Assembly: GCA_025765615.1 (NCBI GenBank)
Contig: JAIVFJ010000085.1
Span: forward strand, 186,001-250,000
DNA from: Zopfochytrium polystomum
Taxonomy: Eukaryota > Chytridiomycota > Chytridiomycetes > Chytridiales > Chytridiaceae
Reading direction: 5' to 3'
Length of the DNA stretch: 64,000 bases
A program made the translations under genes and the position numbers. A model generated the notes under the pieces. That model did no database searches, was not told where the DNA came from, and saw only the letters and a list, made by a program, of their open reading frames with translations. Below are positions 10,430-21,218 of the stretch, one piece after another. Position 1 is the first letter of the stretch. The number at the start of each line of letters is the position of its first letter.

Positions 10430-11485
10430 AACACGTCTAGATTTTTTGAAGCAAAGCATGACCAGCGTTCCGCGCAATCGGCCATCGATATCCATCCCAA
10501 TGTCCGAGCGGTGGCGGTAGCCATCCATCCATGCGAGGTCGTGAATATCTGTGTCGATGCAGCAAAGTTCGAACAGGCCTCTCACGCATTTTAATGTTCG
10601 TAACCTGATTCGGTGATCCCCTCAAAAAAAACTTCCTTTCTGCAAGGCGCCATGGGCGGATTTCATAAAGTCGATCAACAAGCAGAAGCTTTCTCGGACC
10701 ACGGGCAGTTGAAAAGACTCTTTGGTAGGATGCAGCTTTGCTGGATCCAGTTCCAAATAGTTTTCATTATCACTTTTGCCCCCGTCATGACAGCCACTCC
10801 AGCCCGGTTTTTGAGACACTCGAATGGTATCGTCGGAACCGCCCGGTTTTTGCCTTATTTTACGACTGGCGTTTCCAAGGAACATTTACTGGACCCATGC
10901 GATAGAAAGGGGCCAATTCGAATTGACTAATACATTATAGAAGAAGACTTTCGACATCCCACAGGTGCGAATCCTGGTGCAACCGAGCCGGTGGAGAGTC
11001 AAGAAGCCTTTCTGCGAGGTTTCGTAGGTGAGCTCGACGATCGAAGTTGCAAATCGTTGGACTTGTTCAGCTCCGCTTCCTTCGCCGCCTGCAATTCCAG
11101 CTCTTGGCGATACGTGCTCGGTCTTGCCGCGTTTGCGCCCACAGACCGTCGAGTTCCTTCTCCAAGCGGTCGTTCACTTTGAGCGAAGCGTCGAGCTTCT
11201 CCTGCAGAACATTGCGCGACGCGACGAGCTGCGCTCACAGATTCTCGCCAGCTAGCTGTAAGTGCGCGCATTCCTCGCGGGACGCGTCAAGGGCGCCTCC
11301 GAAGCATCGAGTTGCACCTGCAGAGCGTCGCGCTCCGCTTCCAAGTGCGCGCACCTGCTGCGCAGCGCCTCGAGCTCCTGTCGGGGATCGTCGTAATCGT
11401 CGGCGGCGGGGGCGGCGTAGGGGCTTGGCTGCTCCGTCGCCCACGGCAACCCGCGGAGTGCGATCGCATTCGGCAGCGGCAAGGC
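10430..11485 (-). pseudogene. Relic R5 of the coiled-coil/methyltransferase-like family (near full length)
   Basis: The minus-strand N-terminus, near 11482, starts MPLPNAIAL and soon gives a coiled coil (LEALRSRCAHLEAERDAL). Further on come QKGFLTLHRL (about 11000-11030), KIRQKPGGSDDTIRVSQKPG, LELDPAKLHP, LLIDFMKSAHGALQKG (about 10640-10690) and finally LRGTLVMLCFKKI near 10440. The order equals that of the intact gene, but the pieces fall in different frames with stops between them, and the glycine loop is degraded. Confidence 0.6.
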
Positions 11486-11529
11486 GGGGTTTTGTTAGAT
11501 GCAGCAAGGAGGCTGCTGCGGACCCCGCG

Positions 11530-12345
11530 GGGGCCGGGGTTGGCTTGCAAGCCTTTCCAGATCGTATTCGCCAAAGTACTGGTAATTTTTGTAGCTTGAT
11601 TCGGTGATTCCCAAAACACGTATTTTCCCTTTTGCACGGCGTCGTGCGCGGAATCCATAAAGTCAATCAACAAGTCAGATGTTCTCCTGTCGGCCCACGG
11701 GCAGTTGAAAAGTATGCAAGCGTCGAAAGGGAGGCTGACTTGCTGGAACACGTTTCGATTCAACTTTGCCGCATCCAACTCCAAAGTGCCGTAAACATCC
11801 AAGGCGTACCAGCCGCCCTTGCCCGGCTTCTGCGATATTCGAACGGTGCCAACGTCCGGACCCCACAAATTTCGTCTCATTTTGAGAACGGCGTTTTCCA
11901 AGCTGCAGTTCCCCGATCCGACGGACAGAACCGAGAGCTCCTTGCGGAAGTCGGAGACACAGTTGGTGGACAGTCTGCAAGCAAGGATTCCTTCGATACT
12001 GGCACGACCGAGCCTGCGCAGTGTCAGCAAGCAACGTACCGTGGTGGCGCTGTACGCGTGCTCAACCATCGAAGCGGCAAACTCGTTGGACTTTTTCCGT
12101 TCCGCTTCCGCCGCGCGCGTTTCCTCGAGATCATCCAACATCAGCCGGAACCCGCCCCTCGCTTTCGCGAAGCTCAGTTATCCGCGCGCGATTGTTCTTC
12201 GTCTGCGCAAGAAGGTCGTCGCGCTCCCGCTCCAGAAACGCGAACTTGTCCCACGAAGCGGCTTGTCGGTTTGGAACTTTGGTCAATCAAAACGGGCAGA
12301 GTTTCCTCCCAGGGCGTGAAGAGGCGCTCCGTAAGGAGTCTTAAA
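11530..12345 (-). pseudogene. Relic R6 of the same family, truncated at its C-terminus
   Basis: The best preserved relic. Its coiled coil (LERERDDLLAQTKNN, then LDDLEETRAAEAERKKSN after a frame change near 12140) leads to VLSVGSGNCSLENAVLKM, GTVRISQKPG, LELDAAKLNRNVFQQV, ILFNCPWADRRTSDLLIDFM and SAHDAVQKGKYVF in one frame down to about 11620. After another frame change the motif GITESSYKNYQYFGEYDLER follows. The last 50 or so residues are missing because the sequence runs into the 5' region of R5. Confidence 0.6.
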
Positions 12346-12628
12346 GCTAACGTAAACGTGCTTAGCGGCCTACAAGAACAAGGCCTACCAGTCCTAATGA
12401 TGAGGGGGTGAGGCGGATGATGCCAGAGTAGGAGGTTCGTAGGGCAAGGTGGATTACAGTAAAAACGAGTCTACTTTCTTAAAAAAGGCATTTATTGAAG
12501 GTTGGGCTACGTTTGTAAAGTTGGGTGAAGTTAATGAGGTTGCTTCTCCCTGGGCAGCATCTTCGATAAGTTTGCTAATGCAACTCCTATTTCTTCATAA
12601 ACAATTTTTGGTGGGTGTCTCGTCATTA

Positions 12629-13836
12629 TCAGCACTGCCTCCATTCAAACAGTATTATCAGCCGCTGAACTCCATCCCCAAAAACTTTTTGCGTCTGCAC
12701 AGACAACTCGCCGTCTGCTTCCACCAACAAGAGGAAGTCGCGCAGGGATCCCGAACAGCCGAAATAAACCGATTTCGCTGCCATAAGTCTAAGAGTAATC
12801 ATTTGGGAAAAAAGGAAACAAAAAAAAAATTGAGTATTCAGCCGTAGGGAGAAAGGTTGATGCGAAAGACGTACGCCTTCCCGTGAGGTCGCGCCATAGA
12901 TTGCTTCATCAACTGGTACAAGCGTTGATGTGATTGCTGCGAATATATCGTCTCGGAAGCAAGCACGAGGTCGTACGGCTTATAGTTTGGCAAACTCTGA
13001 GGGCGCGCGCCCAACGGGAAAGTCCACAGCAGGCGGTTAAGTGAAAATTTTCTATCGGCGACGAAAAAAAAACTGATCCTTACCCCCTGCGAGCCCCAGT
13101 CCCCGCAGATGAACCTGACGTCCTTTCCAATTTTCGACAAGTCGACTTCCGCGTCGAACAAGAGCTGCGAGTCCACGGCGGAAGGCGAAGCCACAGAGTT
13201 CAGGAGAACGTTGGGCTCGGTGATAAGCTCGATGACTTCGCGGTTCTACTTTTTTTTGGTAAGCTCCCCCCTCTGTCGATTTTCGCCAACGCAAACATCG
13301 GTAAAAAACGGGCGCCTACGTAATCTTGAAAGTCCACTCGTGCGCCTTTGGTCATGCAGTAAATCCCGGGTAAGCCGGATCCGCATCCCAGCTACATTTC
13401 GGTTTTTAGTATGAAAAACAAGAAGGTCGGCCTATAAAAAAAAAAAAAAGGCAAATGTTCGATTATGTTAGTTACCTCAAGAACAGTCTTCCCGCGAAAC
13501 CACGTGTCCTCGTCAAGCTCTTCCAAGAAGCTGATCAAATCGAGCGCACACTCCCATGTCTTGAATCCGCCTTCGTACACTCCATCGATAATGTCGGTTT
13601 TCTCCAGGACAACTTGGTCCAGCCAGCCCTCTGCAACCGTCTCGGACGCAACCTCGAAATTGACATCTGACGCGCAACGGCGGAAAAGATGGGCCCCGCG
13701 CGGAAATTTCAGTAGTTCGCCTGTGAGAGCGACAGGCTGTTGCCGGTGGGCGAGGGATTTTATTGTTACTGCGCGACAATTTCAAGAAAGAAAAAAAAAA
13801 AACCAACAAACCTTGGTTGAATTCGGGTGCACCCAT
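12629..13836 (-). CDS. HPM1: METTL18/HPM1-type protein-histidine N-methyltransferase
   Basis: Six exons on the minus strand: 13836-13812, 13720-13476, 13391-13320, 13245-13084, 12996-12875 and 12788-12629. All junctions are GT-AG, phases agree, introns are 74-91 bp, and the product is 261 residues. HPM1 hallmarks are collinear: GVYEGGFKTWECALDL (residues 55-70), the SAM loop LELGCGSGLPG (89-99), the acidic loop VDFQDYN, FICGDWG, YDLVLASETIYS, and a C-terminal strand AAKSVYFGCSG matching the A-K-x-x-YFG motif of the family. Known HPM1/METTL18 enzymes methylate a histidine of ribosomal protein uL3; the same role is likely here. The protein is shorter than yeast HPM1, mainly at the N-terminus. 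Transcribed in the same direction as the isocitrate lyase gene. Confidence 0.88.
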
Positions 13837-14430
13837 TGTGACGGTACCACTTGCGTTGCGATCGATGGATCGGGCTGGGGAGGGGTATTATCGGGTTGAG
13901 CATCATTGTCCTCATCTCTCTCTTCTCTGCAATGTGACCATGGGTGTCAACTGTTAGTGTGAGATCGGGCGGGGAGTTCACGCCGCTCCGAACATACGAG
14001 AAACCAAACTTGAACGGCATGTCAGAACAAAAAAGAAAGAAAAGATTGAGGGGAATTTTTGATCGCCAACGAGCAACACCAGACACGACACCGCCAACGA
14101 CAAGAACCCATCAAAGGGCTGACGTGCAGTCCACTCTCCCCTCCCTGCCTCTCTCTCTCTGTCTCTCTACTATGATGAATGTTGTTCTTCATTCCGGACG
14201 GCAGGCAGCGCAAACCACAGCCTGCCTCGAAAATTGGGTGGAAAGGAAGAAAGGACAAACAGAAAGAAAAGCAGAAGAGAATACAGACAAATGAAGACTC
14301 GCTCGAGTGGTTGGTTTTGAAACCAGCAGACCAGTCGGAAACAGGAACCACAAATAAAAAAGGGTTTTGGGGATGGTTGCGAAACAGGAATCGAAAAAAA
14401 AATCGGAACCAGCATCTCCTTCTACACTTT
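13837..14430. other. Intergenic between HPM1 and ICL genes
   Basis: About 590 bp serving as the HPM1 promoter and the ICL 3' flank. It holds a CT-rich stretch near 14140-14165 and A-rich tracts, no coding signal. Confidence 0.5.
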
Positions 14431-16395
14431 TTAGAGCTTCGACGAGAACTGAGCCTCTGTCACGCCCTTGCCCATGGCCGCCGTGGAAGCCACACCGCCT
14501 TGCACTGTCTTGATCATGTTGTCGTAGTACTCGGCACCAGACCACTTCTGGTGAGAAAGAGTCTCGACCCCGTTTTCGCGCTCTTGCCGCTGGATGCCCT
14601 GCACGTACGCGAGCATGCCACGCTTCGCGTAGTCCTTTGCAAAGTTGTCCGTAATCAGGGCGTTGGAGTGGAACTGTTCAAAAGGAATTAGAAAATAAAA
14701 CGGGTCAGTAAAGTGAGGTGTGCTTTTTTTCTCTCGTAGATGATGCCACGTACCCCGGCAAGAGTAATGAACTGCCAAGTGAAGCCCAGCTTTCCAAGGC
14801 GCTTAATGAAGCTGGAAATCTCCTCGTCCGACATGCCCGCGGCGTCCCAGTTGAACGACGGGCTGAGGTTGTAAGCGAGCATCACATCAGGGTGGGCCTT
14901 GAGGACACCGTCCGCAAACTCCTTGGCCTGCGCGAAAATGGGCTTCTTGGTCTCCATCCACAAGAGGTCAGAGTACGGAGCGTACGACACGGCCCGGTTG
15001 ATGCAGGCCTTGGTGCCACCTTCGTAGCGGTAGTAGCCTTCACGAACGCGCGGGGCGTCCCAGTCCCAAAAGGGGTCAACGCCCAACGAGCGAGCAAGTT
15101 TGCGCGCCTCCGAGTTCGACAGCGACGGGTAAGCCGCGAGGAATTTTGCAGCGTCGCCAGCCTTGCCAGCCTTCTCGAGGGCCGCAACGACCGCAGAAGA
15201 GTAAAGAACGATGCCGGCGGCGGCGACCCAATCGTCCTCAACCTTTTGCAGGGCGGCACCCGTCACTCCGGCACGCTGCGCGTCTTCCATGGCGACGGAA
15301 AGTGGAGGCAGGTTCGGGTTGGTCGAACCGAGAATGAAGGGGTGGTCGCGGCGGTCAATGTTGGAGGTGATGAGAGTAGCGGCTTCCGCGTCCGTTCGGG
15401 ACACGATGATGTTTGTCACGCCCATAATGTCGAACTGCAGGCGGACGGCGACGAGGCGGTTGATGTGCTCCGAGGTCGGAACGAGCACCTTGCCGGCCAT
15501 GTGGCCGCACTTCTTTGTGCCCGGGGCCTGGTCCTCGAGGTGGATGCCGGCTGCACCGCGCTCGACAAACATCTTGGCAAGCTTGATGTTGGCAGTGATG
15601 CCGCCGTGACCCGTGTCAGCGTCGGCGATGATTGGCCGGAGGAAGTCCGTGTAAGGGGTCTTGACCCGCTGTTCTGGTGACATGCTGAAGCGGTCTTCGC
15701 GTTGCTTGCGGTCATGGAACTGCTGGGCGAGGAAAAGGTGCTCCACCTTGTTTGGGACGGTGTCCTGTTTGTGACGGAAGGCGGTGTGAGCTCTCATGAT
15801 GCGCGTGTTGTGCGGGTTGTGGGAATCATGGTGACGTCATCCTTCGCTCACCAACCACACTTGTCTGAAACAAGATGTGGCGCGAAAATAATGGATTCCC
15901 CGACCACCACCCAAACAAGGCGCGACGCAAAGAATCGGCGCGAATGCCACACTGCAACACTCACCATAGGGTAGTCTGCCAGATCGGGACCAGGTTCGTT
16001 GGAAGTGGAAGCAGTTGACGAGCTTTGCCAGCCAGAAACGTAGATGGTGTCAAGGTACTTAGCCATCTGAATGACCTGGACCGGGTCCAGCGCGCCGTAC
16101 GTACTCGAGGCCGTGCCATTCTTGTGATGGTTCTTCAGGAGCATCCAGAGCTTCCTCGCCATCAGGTCAGAGGGGTAGGTTTGCTGGAAGGTACCTCGCT
16201 TTGAGATCACTGGGGGTTATGGAGGCAAGGTTGGACGTGTTTCAGTCAACGCAAAGCAGTGCAGTTACTAGACGCGACGGACAGCCCTTCCTTCTTCCCC
16301 TTGGTTTTGGCATAACCCTGCGTGAGAACACAAAGTGCCAAAATGTGCAAGGCGCGACGCGCTTCACGCACACAATCTCGCTCTCGCTCTCTTGC

Positions 16396-16428
<33 letters not shown>

Positions 16429-16562
16429 CAACACTCACCCTCTTCGGCCGTGTAGGGCCGTTTGATGCGGGCGAAGCGCTCCGAGGCCCAGACCTGCTTG
16501 AGGGCGGCGACCTGGCTGTCGAACTCTCGCTGCTCCTGCGCTACGAATGCTGCGGACGACAT
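14431..16562 (-). CDS. ICL1: Isocitrate lyase (glyoxylate cycle), peroxisomal
   Basis: Four exons on the minus strand: 16562-16439, 16209-15965, 15764-14754 and 14673-14431, giving 540 residues, the usual length for fungal ICL. It cleaves isocitrate to glyoxylate and succinate, letting cells build sugars from acetate or fatty acids. The signature KKCGH is present with the catalytic Cys at about residue 209. Also seen: [46 protein letters not shown] and [12 protein letters not shown], all diagnostic. The C-terminus is SKL, a canonical type-1 peroxisomal signal. Introns of 229, 200 and 80 bp; the first contains an (AC)n tract. A TATA-like box lies about 160 bp upstream. Divergent from the 3-hydroxyacyl-CoA dehydrogenase gene across 1.4 kb. 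Identity is secure. Confidence 0.95.
16397..16427. repeat. (AC)n microsatellite in ICL intron 1
   Basis: Uninterrupted AC dinucleotide run just inside the 5' splice site of ICL intron 1. Confidence 0.9.
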
Positions 16563-16587
16563 GGTTGGGTGCGTGCTTTCTTGGTTG

Positions 16588-16625
<38 letters not shown>

Positions 16626-16720
16626 CTTTTTCTTCTTGTGAAACCCTTTTTTTTTTTTTTTTTTTTCTGAATTCGTTGTCTGTTCGGTGGGCCTTCTCGA
16701 AGGAGGGCTCGTCACTGGCA

Positions 16721-16728
16721 TATTTATA
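16721..16728 (-). promoter_or_regulatory. Probable TATA box of ICL
   Basis: Reads TATAAATA on the minus strand, about 160 bp upstream of the ICL start codon. Confidence 0.4.
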
Positions 16729-16940
16729 CACGCTCCGTCTCAATCATCGTCAACCCATCATCATCATCATCATCAGCATCATCCATCATTCACAAGAATC
16801 AGCAATCTGCATCAATAATGTTTCTCTTCCCTTTTTTTTTTTTTTTTTTTTTTGTTTTTCTTTGTTTCTTTGGCTGGGGTTGGTTGCAGCCGGGTGGGGC
16901 CGCTGGCGTCATCGTCACCTGCCCCGCGAGCGAAAGAGAA

Positions 16941-16953
16941 AGAGAGAGAGAGC

Positions 16954-17003
<50 letters not shown>
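16941..17003. repeat. (GA)n tract
   Basis: Nearly pure GA dinucleotides with a few interruptions, in the ICL-HADH intergenic region. Confidence 0.9.
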
Positions 17004-17006
<3 letters not shown>

Positions 17007-17990
17007 TGAGAGAGAGACAGAGAGAGTGCGACCAACAAAAAAGGAAAACGAAAAAAGAGAAAAAACTCACCTTGGGGTGGCCTCATGGCCACACGTGCAG
17101 AACCCGAACCCGGTCGTTCGCGCAGACCCGCCGAGCGCTCCGGGCCACGGGGATTGGCGGGACGCGTTCCCTTCCATCGTGCATAATAATGATACATGTA
17201 GCAATAACAGAATTTAAGGCTCACCCACCCCATTACAGCATTTGCATTCGGAACGAGACGGGAACGCGTTCGCGACGATCGACGCATTATGCAGAGCGTG
17301 TGGGATGGGATGCTATTGGGCAACAGGTCAATATTTAAATGCTTGCGTGGATAGCGCCCCCACCCCTTGCGCACGGCGCGCGGACGGGGCATCCATTCAT
17401 GAACAATGGAGTGTTTGTTTGTCCCGTCTCTTTTACTTTGTACGCTTGTGCGCATACTTTACACGAACTAGGTGCCCACTTTCAAGTAGCGAAGCCCGTT
17501 GGTGGTGGTCAGGACCGCCCACCTGCGACGTCATATCTTTTATTGTGCTGTGTCAGTTTTTTTTGCGCACACACGCAGAGCGAGCGACAACAGTTTCCTA
17601 CCTGTAAGTCCGACGTGCAAGGGGTCGGTTTGCCTTATTTGATAGTGTACAAGAAGCAGTTCACCGTTCGATGGCACTTTCTCATGGTCTCTTTCTGTCG
17701 ATCTGTCTCTCCTTCTTTGGAAAACCTTTAAATGTGCTAAAATGATGGAAAGCCGAGTATTAATATTTAGTATAAAGACTGGTAGTAATGGCGGTCAATT
17801 GTGCAGGCTGCTGAATTAGAAGTCGTGTGATACGGTGATGATGTGTCTCTCTCTCGCTCTCTCTCTCTCTGGGGGCGTCACTTCGACGTCACCAATCAAT
17901 CACCATCGAAGAGAACTTGCCTTTGCCGAGAACGACCACCACCACAAAAAATAATTGCGATTGGATTTACAGGCAACCAACCTCCCCGCC

Positions 17991-19191
17991 ATGTCTCCAA
18001 TGCTCGTCGCTCGCGCCGCCGCCGCAGCCGCCGCCCCCTCCCAAAACGCCGCACGCGCACGCGCGTCGCTCTTCTTGCGCCTCTTCTCCTCGTCGGCGGC
18101 CGCGCGCAATAATCACGAGATCAAAAACATCACCGTCATCGGCGCGGGCCTCATGGGAGCCGGCATCGTGCAGGTGGCCGCCCAGTCCGCACTCAACGTC
18201 ACCATGGTCGACCTGTCGCAGGCCGCCCTCGACAACGGCAGCAAGATCATCACCTCGTCGCTCAAGCGCGTCGCAAAGAAAAAGTTCAACCCGGACGCCG
18301 ACCCCGAGGCCGCCGCCAAGCAGGACGCATTCATCGCGTCCGTCAAGAAGAACATTGCCGCGTCCACCGACCCTGCCGCCGCCGTCGCGGACGCGGACCT
18401 CGTCATCGAGGCTATCGTCGAGAACCTCGAGGTCAAGCAGAAGCTCTTCAAGCAGCTCGACGCCGTCGCCCCGCACAAGACCATCTTTGCGTCCAACACG
18501 TCGTCGCTCCCCATCCACAAGATTGCATCCGCCACTTCGCGCCTCGACCGCTTCGCGGGCCTGCACTACTTCAACCCGGTGCGTTGTGCAACCATTTTTG
18601 TTCCTTTTTTATTTTTTTAATTTTTTTTTTCTCATTTGCTTTTTGGAATCGAGAAATAAACCTCCCCTAACAACTCTACCCCCTCCGCTCCAACCCTATG
18701 CCGGAAAAAATCGAAAACAAAAAACACCCACCCACCTCGCTCAACCCAACCAGGTCCCCCAAATGAAGCTCGTTGAAGTCATCCACACTCCGCAGACCTC
18801 TCCCGAAGTCCTCCAGGCTCTCACCGCCCTCTCCCACAAGATGGGCAAAGTCCCTGTGGCCTGCAAGGACACGCCCGGCTTCATCGTCAACCGCCTCCTC
18901 GTGCCATACATGCTCGAGGCCATCCGCCTGGTCGAGCGCGGCGTCGCCTCCAAGGAGGACGTCGACATTGCAATGAAGCTCGGGGCCGGCTACCCCATGG
19001 GCCCGTTTGAGCTCCTCGACTACGTCGGCCTGGACACGACAAAGTTCATCACGGACGGCTGGTACAAGGATGGCGATGGCCTGAAGGGCGAGAAACTCGT
19101 GGAGCCCAGTGAGACCCTCGACCAGCTCGTCGCGGACAAGAAGCTGGGGCGGAAGTCGGGCGCTGGCTTTTACGACTACTCCAAGAAGTGA
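17991..19191 (+). CDS. 3-hydroxyacyl-CoA dehydrogenase, mitochondrial (short-chain)
   Basis: Two exons, 17991-18578 and 18754-19191, with a 175-bp phase-0 intron; 341 residues. The first 40 residues are Ala/Arg/Ser-rich without acidic residues, a typical mitochondrial presequence. Residues 48-60 hold the NAD-binding loop [29 protein letters not shown] and [10 protein letters not shown] follow, then GLHYFNP with the catalytic His at 192, and TPGFIVNRL before the C-terminal helical domain ([18 protein letters not shown], ending [10 protein letters not shown]). The enzyme oxidises L-3-hydroxyacyl-CoA to the 3-keto form in beta-oxidation; 3-hydroxybutyryl-CoA dehydrogenase is the alternative name for the same family. 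Head-to-head with ICL, so both could respond to fatty acid or acetate, which is inference. Confidence 0.92.
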
Positions 19192-19510
19192 AGGCTTGTT
19201 GACGGGACTTGATTAAGGGGGAAGTCTGGGGATTCTCAAGTAGAGAAGGTGGAAGGATAGGGTGGCCGTTTTTTCTAAAGTGACGTCTGTTGTGAGTCGC
19301 GTCGCAAGCGAGCGCACATTGTTGGTTCTTCCTTCAAGGGAGACCCTTTGCATTCAATAAGAACTCATTTTTCACACTTCATATAACACGAAGTTGCCCG
19401 GCCGGCGACGTTCCTACGCTGAACTAGACCGTGGTTGGAGGAGAGCAAGAGGGGGGACACTCTCGGCAGAGCTCCTTGTCCAAACCCCCTTCCCCACTCC
19501 CGAGCGTTCT

Positions 19511-21218
19511 TCAGGAGACGACGTCGCCGTCCTCTCCCAACCACAGTTCCGGCTCGTCCCACTCGTCCCACCCGTCCCCAACAAAACCCACGCTCTTGTC
19601 CAGCCTCCGCCGGGCCGGACGGGAGCCACCTCCGCGCGACGGCGGCCCTTGTTGCGGGGAAGCGCTCCCGCCCTCCACCGCCGCCGCCGCCGATGTTGCC
19701 CTAGCGCCTCCACCTCCGTCGCCGACGCCAACGCCAACGGCTGCCCGCCTCCGTGCCGCGCTGCCGCCGCCGCCGCCGCCGCCACCTCCCCCGCCCGCCG
19801 CTCTCCCGTACCGCGTCGTCGGTGCCACCAGCCGGTACCGCCGCCACCGCGGCCCGAGCCCCGCGCACTCTGGCCCGACCTCGCTCCGGCACCGGCACGG
19901 CGCAGACCGCGCACGGACCTCGGGCGGCCCCGCGGAGGCGACGGCGACGTTGACGACCGAGGAGGCGGCCGCGGCAAACTCGTTGTCGTTCTCGTCGTCG
20001 TCGTGGTCATGGTCGTTCTTGTGGTCGTCGTCATCGGAGGAGGAGGAGGAGGAGGAGGAGTCCTTGGCGCGATGGGACCGTGATTTGTGCTGGGGCGACG
20101 AAGGCGAAGGAGACGACGCATTAGGCGGACGCAGCAGCACCGACGACGACGGCGCGGGACGCTGCCGCAGCGCCGCGAGGATACGCTCCGTCGCGGCCGA
20201 CAGCGGACGCACCGCCAAGTGCGCGGCGACGCCACCGCCGGGGTCCCCCGCCGATGCCGCGCGCGGCTCTCCCGCTTCGCCGCCGCCGTGCCCGCCGTGG
20301 CCGCCGCCTTCGACGCGCGCCGGCGCCGTCCGCGGCCGCGACGTCAAATCTCTTCCGCCTCCTCTTCCTCCTCCTCCTCCACAACCACCACCACCGCTAC
20401 TATCGCAGCCCACGCCCGCCACGCTCCCCGCAGCCCGCCAGCGCCGCCAACCCGCCTCCTCGTCCTCCCGCTCCCGCCCCAGCGCCGCCGTCCCACGCCG
20501 CAGCCGCGCCCCGCGTCGCGCACCCGCACACGCCGTCGCCGCCGACAGCCCGCGCCGCCACTCCACCCGCGTCACCGTCCCGATCGGCGGCGGCGGGGCC
20601 GCCGCCACCGCCCCCGCCGCCCCAACTCGCTTTGCCGGCTGCGTCGTCGTCGTCGCGACGGTCGCCGCCGCCGCCGCTGGTGCTGCAACAGCCGCCACGG
20701 ACCCGCGCCGCGACGACGACGACGACGACGTCGGCGACGCCGTGGACGACGACAACGACGCGGGCCGTGCCAGCGACGGCGACGTGGGAGCCGCCACCGC
20801 CGTGGTCGTCGTCGTCAACCCCGCCCGCCCCGCGGTCGCCCGCCGCGCGTGCGCGACCGCCGCCGCCAGGAACGCGCGCGCGACGGCCGGGCTGCTTTTC
20901 CTGGTGGCGGCGGCGGTGGTGGCAGTCGCTGGGAGCCGCGCCAGCGCGAGGGGGGCGCCGGCGCGGGCGGAGGGTTGCCGGGCCGAGACCGAGAACCCGA
21001 CGGCGGCGGCGGCGGCGTGGCTGCCGCGGATGTGGCGGACGGTCTGTGCGGTAAGGCGGTGGAGGGGAATCAGGTGTCGGGTAAAAAAAAAAAGTTAGGA
21101 AGAGGGCGTCGTCGTTGTCGCCGTACGGCGTGGGGGCGCCGACCTGGAGCAGCTCGACGAGGTACGCGGGCGTGTCGTTCCGAGGCGGCGGTGGGTAGCG
21201 GCTGCTTCCTGCGATCAT
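19511..21218 (-). CDS. Low-complexity protein of unknown function
   Basis: Two-exon model: 21218-21144 and 21043-19511, joined by a 100-bp phase-0 intron (weak GTCGGC donor, good CACAG acceptor), 535 residues. The join is favoured because it gives a smooth helix, AYLVELLQ followed by TVRHIRGSHAAAAAV. The rest is rich in Ala, Gly, Ser and Arg, with a poly-Ser/poly-Asp block (about nt 20030-20080), a Gly-rich run, and a conserved-looking acidic end (GWDEWDEPELWLGEDGDVVS). I recognise no domain. Long frames on the opposite strand are shadows of the same GC-rich repeats. That this strand is coding is inferred from the non-repetitive ends and splice fit. Confidence 0.45.

Larger units (their letters stand above)
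16563..17990. other. Divergent intergenic region between ICL and HADH
   Basis: 1.4 kb shared upstream region. It holds a (GT)n run at 16591-16623 in the ICL leader, a T17 tract near 16649, and a purine (GA)n tract at 16941-17003. A CCAAT box (17892-17896) sits about 95 bp before the HADH ATG. No convincing gene; long frames through the GA tract are repeat artefacts. Confidence 0.5.

Noticed and set aside
14718..15680. 320-codon plus-strand frame opposite ICL exon 3
   Set aside because: Antisense of a certain enzyme exon; no independent motif.
15832..15839. Perfect CRE palindrome TGACGTCA in ICL intron 2, with similar ACGTCA sites near 17527, 17885 and 44177
   Set aside because: About thirty ACGTCA matches are expected by chance in 64 kb, and another perfect copy lies near 55239 away from these genes.
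16800..17340. Glu/Arg-repeat frames through the (GA)n tract
   Set aside because: Produced by the dinucleotide repeat itself; the same artefact appears at 24225-24800 and 33071-33259.
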